A DNA stretch of 64,000 nucleotides from positions 188,786-252,785 of the forward strand of contig NZ_RCDI01000002.1 in assembly GCF_003675875.1 (NCBI RefSeq), in the 5' to 3' direction. Of this stretch, positions 36,365 to 44,873 are shown in pieces. The notes under the pieces are model-generated. The model saw only the letters and a program-made list of their open reading frames with translations, had not been told where the DNA came from and did no database searches. Source of the DNA: Halostella limicola. GTDB taxonomy: Archaea; Halobacteriota; Halobacteria; Halobacteriales; Natronoarchaeaceae. How positions within the stretch are numbered: the stretch's first letter is position 1; each line of letters starts with the position of its first letter. A program made the translations under genes and the position numbers.

Positions 36365-37084
36365 ATGGAGTGCCGGCAGTGCGCGTCCCCGCTGGAGCGA
36401 CCGGGCGATTACTGCCTGGTCTGCCGGACGGCGAACGCGGACGCCGTCGTCCTCGACATCGACCGCGACCGGGCGACGGTGACGATGCTCGACGATGAGC
36501 GCGTCGTCGCCGCGACGACCATCACGACGAACCCCGAGGACGGCGAGGAGACGGGCGTGATCGAACTGCGGAACTTCGCCGGCCGGATCGCCGACGAGGT
36601 GCGACGCAAGCGGCCGGAGGAGGTGTTCGCCGCCGGCGACCGCGAGGTGCTGCGGGCGACGCGCGAGCAACTGCACCACGAGTTCTACCGGGTCGAGGAG
36701 GGCGAGCCCGTGGAGGCTGTGCTGGACCGGCGCGGCGACGCCGCGCTAGAGGTCGTCGACGCGGCACCGCGCGAGAAGATCGGCGGCACCCACTCGACGC
36801 TCATCGGCGGCCGCGACGGGCGGCGCGCGGTGCAGACCGTCGCCGGCCACCCGCACGTCAAGAAGATCGTCCCCGGCCCCATCGACGCCGGCGGGAAGGG
36901 CTCGCAGTCGGGCGTCAGGGCGAAGGCGACGCGCGCGGACAACAACGGCAACGTCCGCCTGCTGATCAGAAACGGGTCGAGCGTGCAGGAGAACCGCGTC
37001 GTGACGACGGCGAGGGACCGCGACACCGGCGAGCGGGTCCGGGCGGACCTCAACGACGCGCTCGACGACGAGGACCTGCAGTAG
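36365..37084 (+). CDS. DUF2103 zinc-ribbon protein
   Basis: A 239-residue archaeal conserved protein. It opens with a CRQC...CLVC zinc ribbon. A central alpha/beta domain includes VLDIDRDRATVTML, and the C-terminal DUF2103 part is marked by GGTHSTLIGGRDGRRAVQTV, HPHVKKIVPGPI and VRLLIRNGSSVQENRVVTT. The C-terminal region resembles an RNA-binding fold, but no activity is known. An AT-containing ttttatcc about 30 bases upstream is a likely TATA box. Confidence 0.85.
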   Translation: MECRQCASPLERPGDYCLVCRTANADAVVLDIDRDRATVTMLDDERVVAATTITTNPEDGEETGVIELRNFAGRIADEVRRKRPEEVFAAGDREVLRATREQLHHEFYRVEEGEPVEAVLDRRGDAALEVVDAAPREKIGGTHSTLIGGRDGRRAVQTVAGHPHVKKIVPGPIDAGGKGSQSGVRAKATRADNNGNVRLLIRNGSSVQENRVVTTARDRDTGERVRADLNDALDDEDLQ

Positions 37085-37173
37085 ACAGCCGGGCCGGCGC
37101 GACCGCGACGAACCTGATCGAAATTCGGCAAGTACCCGAACGCCTTTTGCCGATAATTACATCTAATTAGACG

Positions 37174-37383
37174 ATGGTCACCCGCTACGACGCCGTGCTC
37201 GCCGCGATCCCGATGGTCGCGTTCGGTGGCGTGCTGCTCGAAGCGGCCGCGCGAGCGGCGGACGCGGCGACGGGGATGGGGGGATCGATCGCGGAGCTGC
37301 CGCTGTGGGTCGCGGGCTTTCTGGCGGCGCTCTGTCTCATCGCCCACGAGATCCTGACGCTGCCGGTCGAGGGGAACTCGTAG
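37174..37383 (+). CDS. Small two-helix membrane protein
   Basis: A 69-residue protein with two hydrophobic helices ([20 protein letters not shown] and [19 protein letters not shown]) and a short acidic tail. Haloarchaea carry many such small proteins; no function is known. An AT-rich region (gataattacatctaattag) sits directly upstream. Confidence 0.7.
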   Translation: MVTRYDAVLAAIPMVAFGGVLLEAAARAADAATGMGGSIAELPLWVAGFLAALCLIAHEILTLPVEGNS

Positions 37384-37418
37384 GGTTTATTTGCGCGCTC
37401 GGGTTACGTGCCGTTACT

Positions 37419-37700
37419 ATGGCCGAAGAAGGAAAACGACGAACCGGCAGCGCCGGACGGTTCGGAGCGCGCTACGGTCGCGTCGCCCGACGCCGCGTCG
37501 CCGAGATCGAGTCGGACATGAACGACGACCACGCCTGCCCGGACTGCGGCTCCAACGCCGTCGACCGGCAGGGGACCGGTATCTGGCAGTGCGGCAAGTG
37601 CGGGTACAAGTTCGCCGGCGGCACCTTCCGCCCCCAGACTCCGGGCGGTCGCACCGTCACGCGATCCATCCGCGCCGCGCTCGCCGAAGACGACGAATGA
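37419..37700 (+). CDS. rpl37ae: 50S ribosomal protein L37Ae
   Basis: A 93-residue ribosomal protein of the large subunit. It is basic at the start ([20 protein letters not shown]), with a C4 zinc finger (CPDCGSN ... [11 protein letters not shown]) and [12 protein letters not shown], as in archaeal/eukaryotic L37Ae (eL43). The gtttattt TATA box lies about 30 bases before the ATG. The stop overlaps rpoP by 4 bases. rpl37ae-rpoP-pcc1 is a conserved archaeal order. Confidence 0.97.
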   Translation: MAEEGKRRTGSAGRFGARYGRVARRRVAEIESDMNDDHACPDCGSNAVDRQGTGIWQCGKCGYKFAGGTFRPQTPGGRTVTRSIRAALAEDDE

Positions 37701-37831
37701 GCTACAAGTGCTCCCGCTGTAAGCGCGACGTCGAACTCGACGAGTACGGCGGGGTCCGGTGCCCGTACTGCGGACACCGCGTGCTGCTGAAAGAGCGGAG
37801 TCGAGACGTCAAGGAAGTCGACGTCCGGTAG
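37697..37831 (+). CDS. rpoP: RNA polymerase subunit P
   Basis: A 44-residue zinc-binding subunit of archaeal RNA polymerase (eukaryotic Rpb12 counterpart). [19 protein letters not shown] and [15 protein letters not shown] give the C4 zinc site. It starts inside the L37Ae stop (ATGA). Confidence 0.96.
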   Translation: MSYKCSRCKRDVELDEYGGVRCPYCGHRVLLKERSRDVKEVDVR

Positions 37832-37832
37832 C

Positions 37833-38105
37833 GTGCCGACGTTCGTCCACGAGACGACGCTCGCTTTCTCCTACTCCGATCTCGACCGCGCCCGCACCGT
37901 CGAGCGGAGCGTCAGCCAGGAAGTCGACGAGATCCAGGGCGACCGGTCGGCGACGACCGTCTCGCGCGACGGCGCGACGGTGACGGTCGCCGTCGAGGCG
38001 GCTGACCTCGTCGCGCTCCGTGCGGCGCTGAACACGTGGCTCTCGCTGGTCGACGTGGCCGAGCAAACGGCAGCGCAAGCGGAGCGCACGGCGGATTCAG
38101 GGTAG
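37833..38105 (+). CDS. pcc1: KEOPS complex subunit Pcc1
   Basis: A 90-residue KH-like dimerisation subunit of KEOPS, which makes the t6A modification of tRNA. The pattern TLAFSYSDLDRARTVERSV and VEAADLVALRAALNTWLSLV fits. The start is a GTG, one base after rpoP, so it is probably in the same operon. Its end overlaps the convergent DUF7344 gene by 9 bases. Confidence 0.88.
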   Translation: MPTFVHETTLAFSYSDLDRARTVERSVSQEVDEIQGDRSATTVSRDGATVTVAVEAADLVALRAALNTWLSLVDVAEQTAAQAERTADSG

Positions 38106-38489
38106 GTCGTCGTCCCGCTGGTCGGCGAGGCTCTCTTCTAATCGCGGCGACGGCCGGTAGTGGATCTCGCCGGCGTCGGCGTCGTATCTGACGACGCCCG
38201 CCTCCGCCAGTCGCGGCAGGTGGCGGTGGTGGAGCGCCGTCGACACCGTCCGCTCGTGGTCGCGCGGCGGCGCGAGCGATCCCGTCTCCCAGTCCACGAT
38301 CCGCGAGACGAGGTCGTCGAAGTCGACGGGGGACTCGGCGTCGACGAGGTGATAGAGCGCGAGCCGTCGGCGGCGGCACGACAGGAGCTCGAAAACGACG
38401 TCGCGAGAGAGCGCGACGGGCGGTCGGTCGTCCGGTCCCCGGCGCAGCGGCCGGCCGTCGTCCCCGACGAGACGGTCTTCTGTGCTCAT
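38097..38489 (-). CDS. DUF7344 winged-helix protein
   Basis: A 130-residue predicted DNA-binding protein. The domain opens with VVFELLSCRRRRLALYHLVD. A central region follows, then STALHHRHLPRLAEAGVVRY, typical of haloarchaeal ArsR-like winged helices of this family. The 3' end overlaps pcc1 by 9 bases on the opposite strand. An AT-rich patch (gataattaaac) just upstream of the start is the likely promoter. Confidence 0.85.
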   Translation of the reverse strand: MSTEDRLVGDDGRPLRRGPDDRPPVALSRDVVFELLSCRRRRLALYHLVDAESPVDFDDLVSRIVDWETGSLAPPRDHERTVSTALHHRHLPRLAEAGVVRYDADAGEIHYRPSPRLEESLADQRDDDLP

Positions 38490-38621
38490 CTATCTGATAA
38501 TTAAACAAAAGCGACTTAACAGTAACGACACGGCGGCGGACGCGCCGGCGTGCGGTCCGCGACTCCGCACCCGAAGACGATAAAGCGGGGGTTTTTCAAT
38601 GCGGGGAACGACCTTCCGCGT

Positions 38622-39014
38622 ATGCAGGGTAATCTGCCGCCGGAAGCACAGGAGAAACTCGAGGAGCTACAGGACCTTCAGGAGACGGCCCAGCAGGTGG
38701 CCGTCCAGAAGAACGAGGCCGAGACGCAGCTGACCGAGGCCCAGAACGCCCTGGACGAACTCGACGACATCGACGAGTCCACGCAGATGTACCGCGAGGT
38801 CGGCGAGCTGCTCGTCGCCACCGAGTACGACGAGGCCCAGGACGACCTCGAGGAGAAGGTCGAGAGCCTCGAGATCCGCGTCGAGACGCTCGAGAAGCAG
38901 GAGGAGCGCGTCCAGAACCAGTTCGAGGAGCTCCAGCAGGAACTGCAGCAGATGCTCGGCGGTGCGGGCGGCGGCGGCCCGATGGGCGGCCCCGGCGGCG
39001 CCGGCGGCGCATAG
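38622..39014 (+). CDS. pfdB: Prefoldin subunit beta
   Basis: A 130-residue co-chaperone subunit that holds unfolded proteins and passes them to the thermosome. Two coiled-coil helices ([20 protein letters not shown] and [20 protein letters not shown]) flank a beta hairpin ([14 protein letters not shown]). A Gly-rich tail ends the protein. The next gene starts at the base after the stop. Confidence 0.95.
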   Translation: MQGNLPPEAQEKLEELQDLQETAQQVAVQKNEAETQLTEAQNALDELDDIDESTQMYREVGELLVATEYDEAQDDLEEKVESLEIRVETLEKQEERVQNQFEELQQELQQMLGGAGGGGPMGGPGGAGGA

Positions 39015-39254
39015 ATGCCGACCGACGACGAGGTCGTACAGACCGCCGCCGAAGCTGCCGAGAACGTCGTCTTCTCGCGATTCGACAACTCGGCGGTCGA
39101 CGATCTCGACGTGACGGTGACGTTCGAGGACGGCATCCTCGAAGTGGACGTCTACGTGCACGCCCCCGACGGGTCCGCGGACGAGGACCGCGTCGCCGAC
39201 GACGCCGCGCTCGCCGCGCGCGCCGCGGTCGACGACCTCTTCGACGAGGCCTGA
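39015..39254 (+). CDS. DUF3194 protein
   Basis: A 79-residue small archaeal protein that regularly follows prefoldin beta. The sequence VVQTAAEAAENVVFSRFDNS, VTVTFEDGILEVDVYVHAP and ARAAVDDLFDEA fits DUF3194. The ATG follows the pfdB stop without a gap, so the two are probably translated from one mRNA. Confidence 0.85.
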   Translation: MPTDDEVVQTAAEAAENVVFSRFDNSAVDDLDVTVTFEDGILEVDVYVHAPDGSADEDRVADDAALAARAAVDDLFDEA

Positions 39255-39264
39255 CGGGCGGTTT

Positions 39265-39330
39265 TTTCACTGGGATCGCAAAACGGTAGCGCCGAGCATG
39301 CGGTGGCTTCGCCGCCGTTTCACTGGGATC
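39265..39330 (+). repeat. 13-bp direct repeats flanking a hairpin, after DUF3194
   Basis: TTTCACTGGGATC occurs at 39265-39277 and again at 39318-39330; a third partial copy (TTCACTG) follows at 39331. Between them CGGTGGC (39301-39307) and GCCGCCG (39311-39317) form a 7-bp stem (one G-T pair) with a TTC loop. The T-run at 39262-39267 may terminate the pfdB operon. Confidence 0.6.
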
Positions 39331-39470
39331 TTCACTGAAGTCGAGTGTCCGCGCAGCGTAAGCGAGCGCGGTTCGCCGCGAACGAAGAAGCGCGTGTGAG
39401 CGGGCTTTTTCGCCGAGCGTTTTGCTCCGAGTGGTCGGCGAAGCGCGACCCGAGGAGGAAAAAGGTCGCG

Positions 39471-41327
39471 TTAGGCGAACAGGAAGATCAGCACGCTGAC
39501 GCTCATCGCGACGAGCGTCGTCGCCGCGGCGAGGCCGCCGCCCATCGAGACCATCGCGTTGGCGGTGCTCGCGAGCGTCTCCGTGCGGTCGTTGCCGAAG
39601 ACCGTGACGGCGGCGCGCTCGCTCGCCATCCCGACCTCGACGGGCTCGAGGTCGGCCACGGCGTCCTCGACGAGGTCGTCGATCAGGTCGAGCAGTTTCC
39701 CCTCGGCGATCGCCTCGCCGACCTGGTTCGTCGCCTCGACCTGGTTGACGACGTGGGTGTCGGTCGTCAGCACCTCGATGCGGTCGACGCCCTCGACGCC
39801 GGCGACGAGGCGCTCGCGGAGCCCCGGCTCCATGTTGTTGCCGTCGATCAGGACGTACGCGGTGCGCTGGCCGTCGACCTCGAAGACGGCGACGCGGACG
39901 CCGAGGGGGCCGATGCCGTCTTCCGGTTCCCACTCCGTCGGGTCCCAGGCGATGCCGACGCGGAGCGGGTGGCGGTCGGCGTCGGCGAGCAGGTCGCCGG
40001 CGCGGGCCGCCGCCGCCTGCGTGTCGAAGGCTCGCTCGCCGCCCGGCGTGACGTGGCCCAGGTCCTCGCCCTGCAGGCCGTTGTTGCAGTTGTGCGCGTC
40101 GGCGAGCAGGACGTCGTCGAAGCCGCCGGAGCGGGCCTCGGCGGCGGCCGCGAGGCCGACCGCGTACGAGACGTCGTCGGCGAACGACGGCGAGTAGGTG
40201 ACGGACGAGAGGAGGTCGTCGCCGACCGCCTGCGCGAGCAGGGAGGCCTCGCCCTCGTCGACGCGGACGCTCTCGGTGGCGCGGTCGGTGTACTCGACAG
40301 CGTCCATCGCGCGGTCGGCGGCGTCGAGGACCGAGTCGACCTCGCGCTCCGTCACGAGGTTGAAGTCGTGGCCGGCGGTGGCGTGCGGCGGGAACGCGAG
40401 GCCGTCGGCGTCGCGGGCGACCCGGACCGGCAGGTTGCCGCCGCCGATCTCGCCCATCGGCCCTGGGTGGATCATCGGCAGGACGAACCGCGCCTTCTCC
40501 TCGCCGCCGGGGCAGCGGATCGAACAGACCGTGACGGGGACGACCGCCTCCTCGCCGATCTCCTCGAAGAAGTCCTCCAGTTCGCGGGTACCCTCCGCGA
40601 TGTGGCCGATGAACCCGCCGAGGAAGTCGAGCACGCTCACGCCGAGGCTGCGCTGCCACGGCCGGTCGATGATCCGGACGAAGGCGTACGCGGCCGCGCC
40701 GTACACCAGACAGACGGCGGCGAGCACGAGGAAGTCGCCGGGAACGACGACGTTCAGCGCGGCCGGCGCCTCCTCCTGCCGGGAGAGGAAGGCGTCGATG
40801 AGCGGGCCGTCGACGGCGAAGTAACGCATCGCGCCGCTGTAGACGAACAGCAGGACGGCCGCGGCGACGGTCTGGACGCTCGCCGGGATGGCGGCGACCG
40901 GCGCGGAGTGGCGCGACACCGCCATCACCACGAGCAGACGAAAGGCGAAGATGGCGGCGAGCGCGGCGAGGAAGGCGTCGAACACGAAGTTCTGCCCGAA
41001 CGCGGTCAGCGCGGCGACAGCGCCGGCACAGACCAGCACCGCGACGACGAACACCTCGCAGATCAGCGCCAGCAGCGACGACCGGTTGGGCGTCAGCTGT
41101 CCGCCGAAGTAGCCGTCGACGCCGCTGGTCAGGATGCTCGCGGCGATCGTCGGAACCCCGACGAAGAAGATCCCCTGCCAGACGTCCTCCAGCAGGTAGC
41201 GCGTGTCGAAGACGCCGACGCCGGCGACCGCCGCGACGACGAGCGCGAACGCTACGCTCGCGTGCCAGCGCGGGGCCCGAAAGACGTACCGGGAGAGGCT
41301 CGCCAGATCGCCCTGCGTCGCGGTCAT
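39471..41327 (-). CDS. DUF2070 membrane protein
   Basis: A 618-residue archaeal membrane protein. Residues 20-230 or so hold six or seven hydrophobic helices (FALVVAAVAGVGVF, VVVAVLVCAGAVAALTAF). The large soluble part includes FVLPMIHPGPMGEIGGGNLP, HATAGHDFNLVTE, LLADAHNCNNGLQGEDLGHV and LIDGNNMEPGLRE. The last helix is at the C-terminus (ATTLVAMSVSVLIFLF). The His/Asp-rich motifs look like a metal-binding enzymatic centre resembling neutral/alkaline ceramidase or phosphohydrolase sites, but activity has not been shown. Confidence 0.88.
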   Translation of the reverse strand: MTATQGDLASLSRYVFRAPRWHASVAFALVVAAVAGVGVFDTRYLLEDVWQGIFFVGVPTIAASILTSGVDGYFGGQLTPNRSSLLALICEVFVVAVLVCAGAVAALTAFGQNFVFDAFLAALAAIFAFRLLVVMAVSRHSAPVAAIPASVQTVAAAVLLFVYSGAMRYFAVDGPLIDAFLSRQEEAPAALNVVVPGDFLVLAAVCLVYGAAAYAFVRIIDRPWQRSLGVSVLDFLGGFIGHIAEGTRELEDFFEEIGEEAVVPVTVCSIRCPGGEEKARFVLPMIHPGPMGEIGGGNLPVRVARDADGLAFPPHATAGHDFNLVTEREVDSVLDAADRAMDAVEYTDRATESVRVDEGEASLLAQAVGDDLLSSVTYSPSFADDVSYAVGLAAAAEARSGGFDDVLLADAHNCNNGLQGEDLGHVTPGGERAFDTQAAAARAGDLLADADRHPLRVGIAWDPTEWEPEDGIGPLGVRVAVFEVDGQRTAYVLIDGNNMEPGLRERLVAGVEGVDRIEVLTTDTHVVNQVEATNQVGEAIAEGKLLDLIDDLVEDAVADLEPVEVGMASERAAVTVFGNDRTETLASTANAMVSMGGGLAAATTLVAMSVSVLIFLFA

Positions 41328-41398
41328 TACGTAGACGAGAGAGCCGCAGGGAAAGTAAAGCTACGCTTCGGGGTCCGGTTCGGGAGACGTGGGAGAGC

Positions 41399-41950
41399 CT
41401 ACGCCTCGCAGATGCGCCGGAAGTTCTCGAAGAGCTCCTCGCCCTCCGCCGTGTGAGCGACCTCCGGGTGCCACTGCACGCCGTAGAGGTCGCGGTCGGT
41501 GTCGCTCATCGCCTCGACGTCGCAGACGTCGCTTTTCCCGGTGAGATCGAACCCGTCGGGCAGTTCCTTCACCTCGTCGGCGTGGCTCGCCCAGACGCGC
41601 GTCTCGGGCGCCAGCGAGCCGGTGAGCGGGTCGTCCTCGTCGAGCACGTCGACGGTGACGTCGGCGTAGCCGCCGTACTCGCCGCCGCCGACGCGCCCGC
41701 CGAGTTCGTCCGCCATGATCTGCATCCCGAGACAGATGCCGAGCACGGGGACGTCGAGGTCCAGGTACTCCCCGCTCCGGCCGATGTCGGCCATGTCCGG
41801 GCCGCCCGAGAGGACGATGCCGTCGGCGTCGATCTCCTCCGGCGGCGTGTCGTTGTCGATGAGGTCGGTGTCGACCCCCATGTCGCGGAGCGCGCGCTGT
41901 TCCAGGTGCGTGAACTGCCCGTGGTTGTCAACCACGACGATCTTCGTCAT
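41399..41950 (-). CDS. guaAA: GMP synthase glutaminase subunit
   Basis: A 183-residue class I glutamine amidotransferase that supplies ammonia for GMP synthesis in archaea, where GMP synthase is split. The oxyanion/nucleophile loop is GICLGMQIMADELGG, with the catalytic Cys. The His-Glu pair is VQWHPEVAHT, and IVLSGGPDMADIGR is an upstream motif. The ATG at 41950 (MTKIVVVDNHGQF) gives the normal length. The ATP-pyrophosphatase subunit is not in this window. Confidence 0.94.
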   Translation of the reverse strand: MTKIVVVDNHGQFTHLEQRALRDMGVDTDLIDNDTPPEEIDADGIVLSGGPDMADIGRSGEYLDLDVPVLGICLGMQIMADELGGRVGGGEYGGYADVTVDVLDEDDPLTGSLAPETRVWASHADEVKELPDGFDLTGKSDVCDVEAMSDTDRDLYGVQWHPEVAHTAEGEELFENFRRICEA

Positions 41951-42079
41951 TACGGCGCTATAGCCGACCGGCGAATAAAAGGCGTCCGGAGTCGTTCGAG
42001 CGCGTCGAACCACCGCTCGCCCGTTTCCGACCCTCGGTACCCGGTGGGATTTATGCCGCGGCCGCGCGTCGGTCGTCGC

Positions 42080-42220
42080 ATGGTAGACGCACTCGACGAG
42101 TTCGACCACCCGGCGTGGCACACAGCGATCGGCACCGGCGTCGGCTACGGGATCATCCTGGTGGCGATGACGGCCGTCCTCTTCGGACTGCCGTACGCGC
42201 TGTTTCTCGCGCTCGGCTGA
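42080..42220 (+). CDS. Small single-helix membrane protein
   Basis: A 46-residue protein: an acidic start (MVDALDEFDHPAWH), then one long hydrophobic helix (GYGIILVAMTAVLFGLPYAL). Third positions are strongly G/C, and a gatttatg TATA-like box lies about 30 bases upstream. The gene is divergent from guaAA. A similar short protein is common in haloarchaea; no function is known. Confidence 0.68.
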   Translation: MVDALDEFDHPAWHTAIGTGVGYGIILVAMTAVLFGLPYALFLALG

Positions 42221-42226
42221 CCCGGG

Positions 42227-42967
42227 TCAGACAGACGCCGCCGCTGTCTGGAGCGTTCGAAGCCGGTCGATCGTCTCGTCCACGACGGACGGGTCGTCGG
42301 TCCAGAAGCCGTAGAACTCGTTCGGATCGCGCTCCTGCGCCAGCAGGAGGCTCTTCTGCGCGTCGTCGCCGTCGCCGTCGTACGCCACCCACCAGTGGCG
42401 GAGGACCTCCTCGTCGTCGCTCTCGTGGACGCGGAGTCCCATGTCCTTGGCCGCCCCGACGCTCTCGGGGTCCCCCTCGCCGTAGACGTGGACGTCGAGG
42501 CCCTTCCGGTCGAGGTTCCGGTAGACGTTCGTCTGGAAGTCGATCTTCGAGAGATCCTGAAAGCCGGCGTGGAGTTCGCCCTCGCCGACGTTCCACCCGC
42601 GGAACTCCACGATACGCGAGGCGTGGATCATCCGGCGCTTGTCGTAGGACTCGAACCGCGTCTCCGCCATCGCGTCGACGACCGACGGCGGGGCCGTCCG
42701 GACGTCCGGCGTCTCGCCCTCCCGCCACCCGTCGACGTAGCGCCGGAGCGCCGCCAGCGAGTCCGCGGCGAGGAACCGCCCGTCGGATTCGAGGACAGCG
42801 ACGTCGCGCGGTCGGCCGCTCTCCGTGCGGTCGGTCGTCAGGGACACCTCCTGCGAGGAGAAGTACTCGCGGAGCGCGGTCAGGTCCGATCGCTCGCCGG
42901 TGAAGTTGCAGATCCGCAGAACCTTCTGGTCGGTTCCGGTCTGATGGACGATGTCGGATAGCGTCAT
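42227..42967 (-). CDS. DICT sensory domain protein
   Basis: A 246-residue soluble protein. The DICT-like pattern is clear: SDLTALREYFSSQEVSLTT, RRMIHASRIVEFRGWNVGEG, HAGFQDLSKI, LDVHVYGEGD and RHWWVAYDGDGDDAQKSLLL, and then YGFWTDDPSVVD. DICT domains were described from diguanylate-cyclase and two-component proteins and are frequent as stand-alone haloarchaeal proteins. The ligand is unknown. The end lies 6 bases from the convergent small membrane protein. Confidence 0.82.
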   Translation of the reverse strand: MTLSDIVHQTGTDQKVLRICNFTGERSDLTALREYFSSQEVSLTTDRTESGRPRDVAVLESDGRFLAADSLAALRRYVDGWREGETPDVRTAPPSVVDAMAETRFESYDKRRMIHASRIVEFRGWNVGEGELHAGFQDLSKIDFQTNVYRNLDRKGLDVHVYGEGDPESVGAAKDMGLRVHESDDEEVLRHWWVAYDGDGDDAQKSLLLAQERDPNEFYGFWTDDPSVVDETIDRLRTLQTAAASV

Positions 42968-43160
42968 CTAGTATGTAGGAGGGTTTCTGTATGAAAACGG
43001 TTTGGCAGGAAGCCGCTATTGCCGGGTGTCCGAGAGGTAGACGCCGGGCGAGCGGTCGGTGGACGCGAACGGCGCTCCGGGGAACGTTCGAACGTCCTTC
43101 GGCCGCGAACGAAAACGAAGCGTGAAGAAAACGAGCGAGCTCGAAGCGAGAGCGGTCGCG

Positions 43161-44375
43161 TTACGCGAACGTCTTCGAGACCGTCTCTTCCTCGGTCTCC
43201 GACTGGATCTTGTCGTAGGCGTTCTCGAAGTCGGACTGGCGGATCTCGGTCCGGTCGTCGCGGATGGCGAACATCCCGGCCTCCGTGCAGATGGCCTTGA
43301 CGTCGGCGCCGCTTGCGTCCTCGGCCATGGCGGCGAGCGCCGCGAAGTCGACGTCGTCGGCGGTGTTCATGTCTCGGGTGTGGATCTGGAAGATGATCTC
43401 CCGGCCCTCGTGGTCGGGCTTCGGCACTTCGATGAGGCGGTCGAAGCGGCCGGGGCGGAGGATGGCGCGGTCGAGCATGTCGAAGCGGTTCGTCGCCGCG
43501 ATGATGCGGATCTCGCCGCGGTCCTCGAAGCCGTCCATCTCCGAGAGCAACTGCATCATGGTACGCTGGACCTCGGCGTCGCCCGAGGTCTTCGACTCCG
43601 TCCGCTTGGCCGCGATCGCGTCGATCTCGTCGATGAAGATGACGGCGGGCTCGTGGTCGCGAGCGACCTGGAACAGGTCGCGGACCAGCTTCGCGCCCTC
43701 GCCGATGAACTTGTGGACGAGCTCGGAGCCGGCCATCTTGATGAAGGTGGCGTCGGTCTCGTTGGCGACTGCCTTCGCCAGCATCGTCTTCCCCGTGCCG
43801 GGCGGGCCGTACAGCAGGACGCCGCTGGGCGGCTCGATGCCGACCTCGTCGAACGCGCCGGGCTTGTTGAGCGGCATCTCGACGGTCTCGCGGACCTCCT
43901 GCATCTGCTCTTCGAGGCCGCCGATGTCGGCGTAGGTGACGTCGGGGCTCTCGCTGACCTCCATCACGCGGGCGCGGACGTCGGTCTCGTCGTCGAGGGT
44001 CTTCACGATAGAGAGAGAGTTGTTGACCGCGACCCGGCTGTCGGGCTCGATCTCCTCCCGCATCTCCTCGGTGACCTCGGTGACGGCCTCCTGGTTGTTG
44101 CCGTGCTGCTTGATGATGACGCCCTCGTCCGTGAGCTCCTGGACGGTGGCGACGAACAGGGGGGACTGCTTGAGCTTCTTGTTCTCGTGGGTGAGCCGCT
44201 CTAACTTCTGCTGGTACTTGTTGTTCTCCGCGTTCGCGTCGAGGAGCTTGTCCCGCATCTCCTCGTTCTGTGCTTCGAGAACTTCCAGCCGCTCGCGTAA
44301 CGCCTCAATTTTCTCCTGTTGCGACGCCTCCTCCTCGTCGTAGGGGAGATCGACGTCTTCCACAGTATCGGTCAT
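43161..44375 (-). CDS. pan: Proteasome-activating nucleotidase (PAN)
   Basis: A 404-residue AAA ATPase that unfolds proteins for the 20S proteasome. Residues 15-70 form a coiled coil (EKIEALRERLEVLEAQNEEM). The OB part follows, then Walker A (LYGPPGTGKTMLAKAV), Walker B (VIFIDEIDAI) and the second region of homology ending RPGRFDRLIEV. The C-terminal residues are KTFA, not the hydrophobic-Tyr-X tail that opens the proteasome gate in many PANs. The ATG at 44375 fits the length; a TATA-like cttttatgag lies about 25 bases upstream. Confidence 0.96.
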   Translation of the reverse strand: MTDTVEDVDLPYDEEEASQQEKIEALRERLEVLEAQNEEMRDKLLDANAENNKYQQKLERLTHENKKLKQSPLFVATVQELTDEGVIIKQHGNNQEAVTEVTEEMREEIEPDSRVAVNNSLSIVKTLDDETDVRARVMEVSESPDVTYADIGGLEEQMQEVRETVEMPLNKPGAFDEVGIEPPSGVLLYGPPGTGKTMLAKAVANETDATFIKMAGSELVHKFIGEGAKLVRDLFQVARDHEPAVIFIDEIDAIAAKRTESKTSGDAEVQRTMMQLLSEMDGFEDRGEIRIIAATNRFDMLDRAILRPGRFDRLIEVPKPDHEGREIIFQIHTRDMNTADDVDFAALAAMAEDASGADVKAICTEAGMFAIRDDRTEIRQSDFENAYDKIQSETEEETVSKTFA

Positions 44376-44560
44376 CACCACGGCATAAGGGGTTGACTCA
44401 TAAAAGCCTGCGGGTGGGCGAACCGATCCCGCCGTTGCACCGCGGTATGCGACCGATTCGCCGCCGATGCGCGGTCGTCGTCGCAACGGGTTTTTATTCC
44501 CAACAGTAATCAAAACGAAGGAGAAATATTATTAGCCTGTATTCACTATGAGTCTCTACG

Positions 44561-44830
44561 ATGAGTGCATCAGAGTCAGCACGGGCCGAAGCGTCAGAAT
44601 CCGGAGGTTCCTGGGACGACGTCCGCGACCTCCCGCCAAGCGCGAAGCTCGTCGCGAAGGTACTGGAGTACAACGACACGCTCACGCAGAGCCAACTCGC
44701 CGAGGAGACGCTGCTGCCGCCGCGGACGGTCCGCTACGCGCTCACCCGTCTCGAAGAGCAGGACGTCGTCGACTCTCGTTTCTCCTTCTCCGACGCCCGG
44801 AAGCGCCTCTACACCCTGAATCTCGACTGA
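44561..44830 (+). CDS. Small winged-helix (MarR/TrmB-like) regulator
   Basis: An 89-residue protein consisting of an acidic Ser/Ala-rich N-terminus and a single winged helix (SAKLVAKVLEYNDTLTQSQL, TLLPPRTVRYALTRLEEQDV, SFSDARKRLYTLNL). It is divergent from pan; AT-rich DNA at 44490-44550 separates them. A conserved haloarchaeal neighbour of the mre11 cluster. The targets are unknown. Confidence 0.85.
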   Translation: MSASESARAEASESGGSWDDVRDLPPSAKLVAKVLEYNDTLTQSQLAEETLLPPRTVRYALTRLEEQDVVDSRFSFSDARKRLYTLNLD

Positions 44831-44873
44831 GCGCGTCCGAGGGTTTTTCTCCGATGCCGCGGCCACGCCCGGC

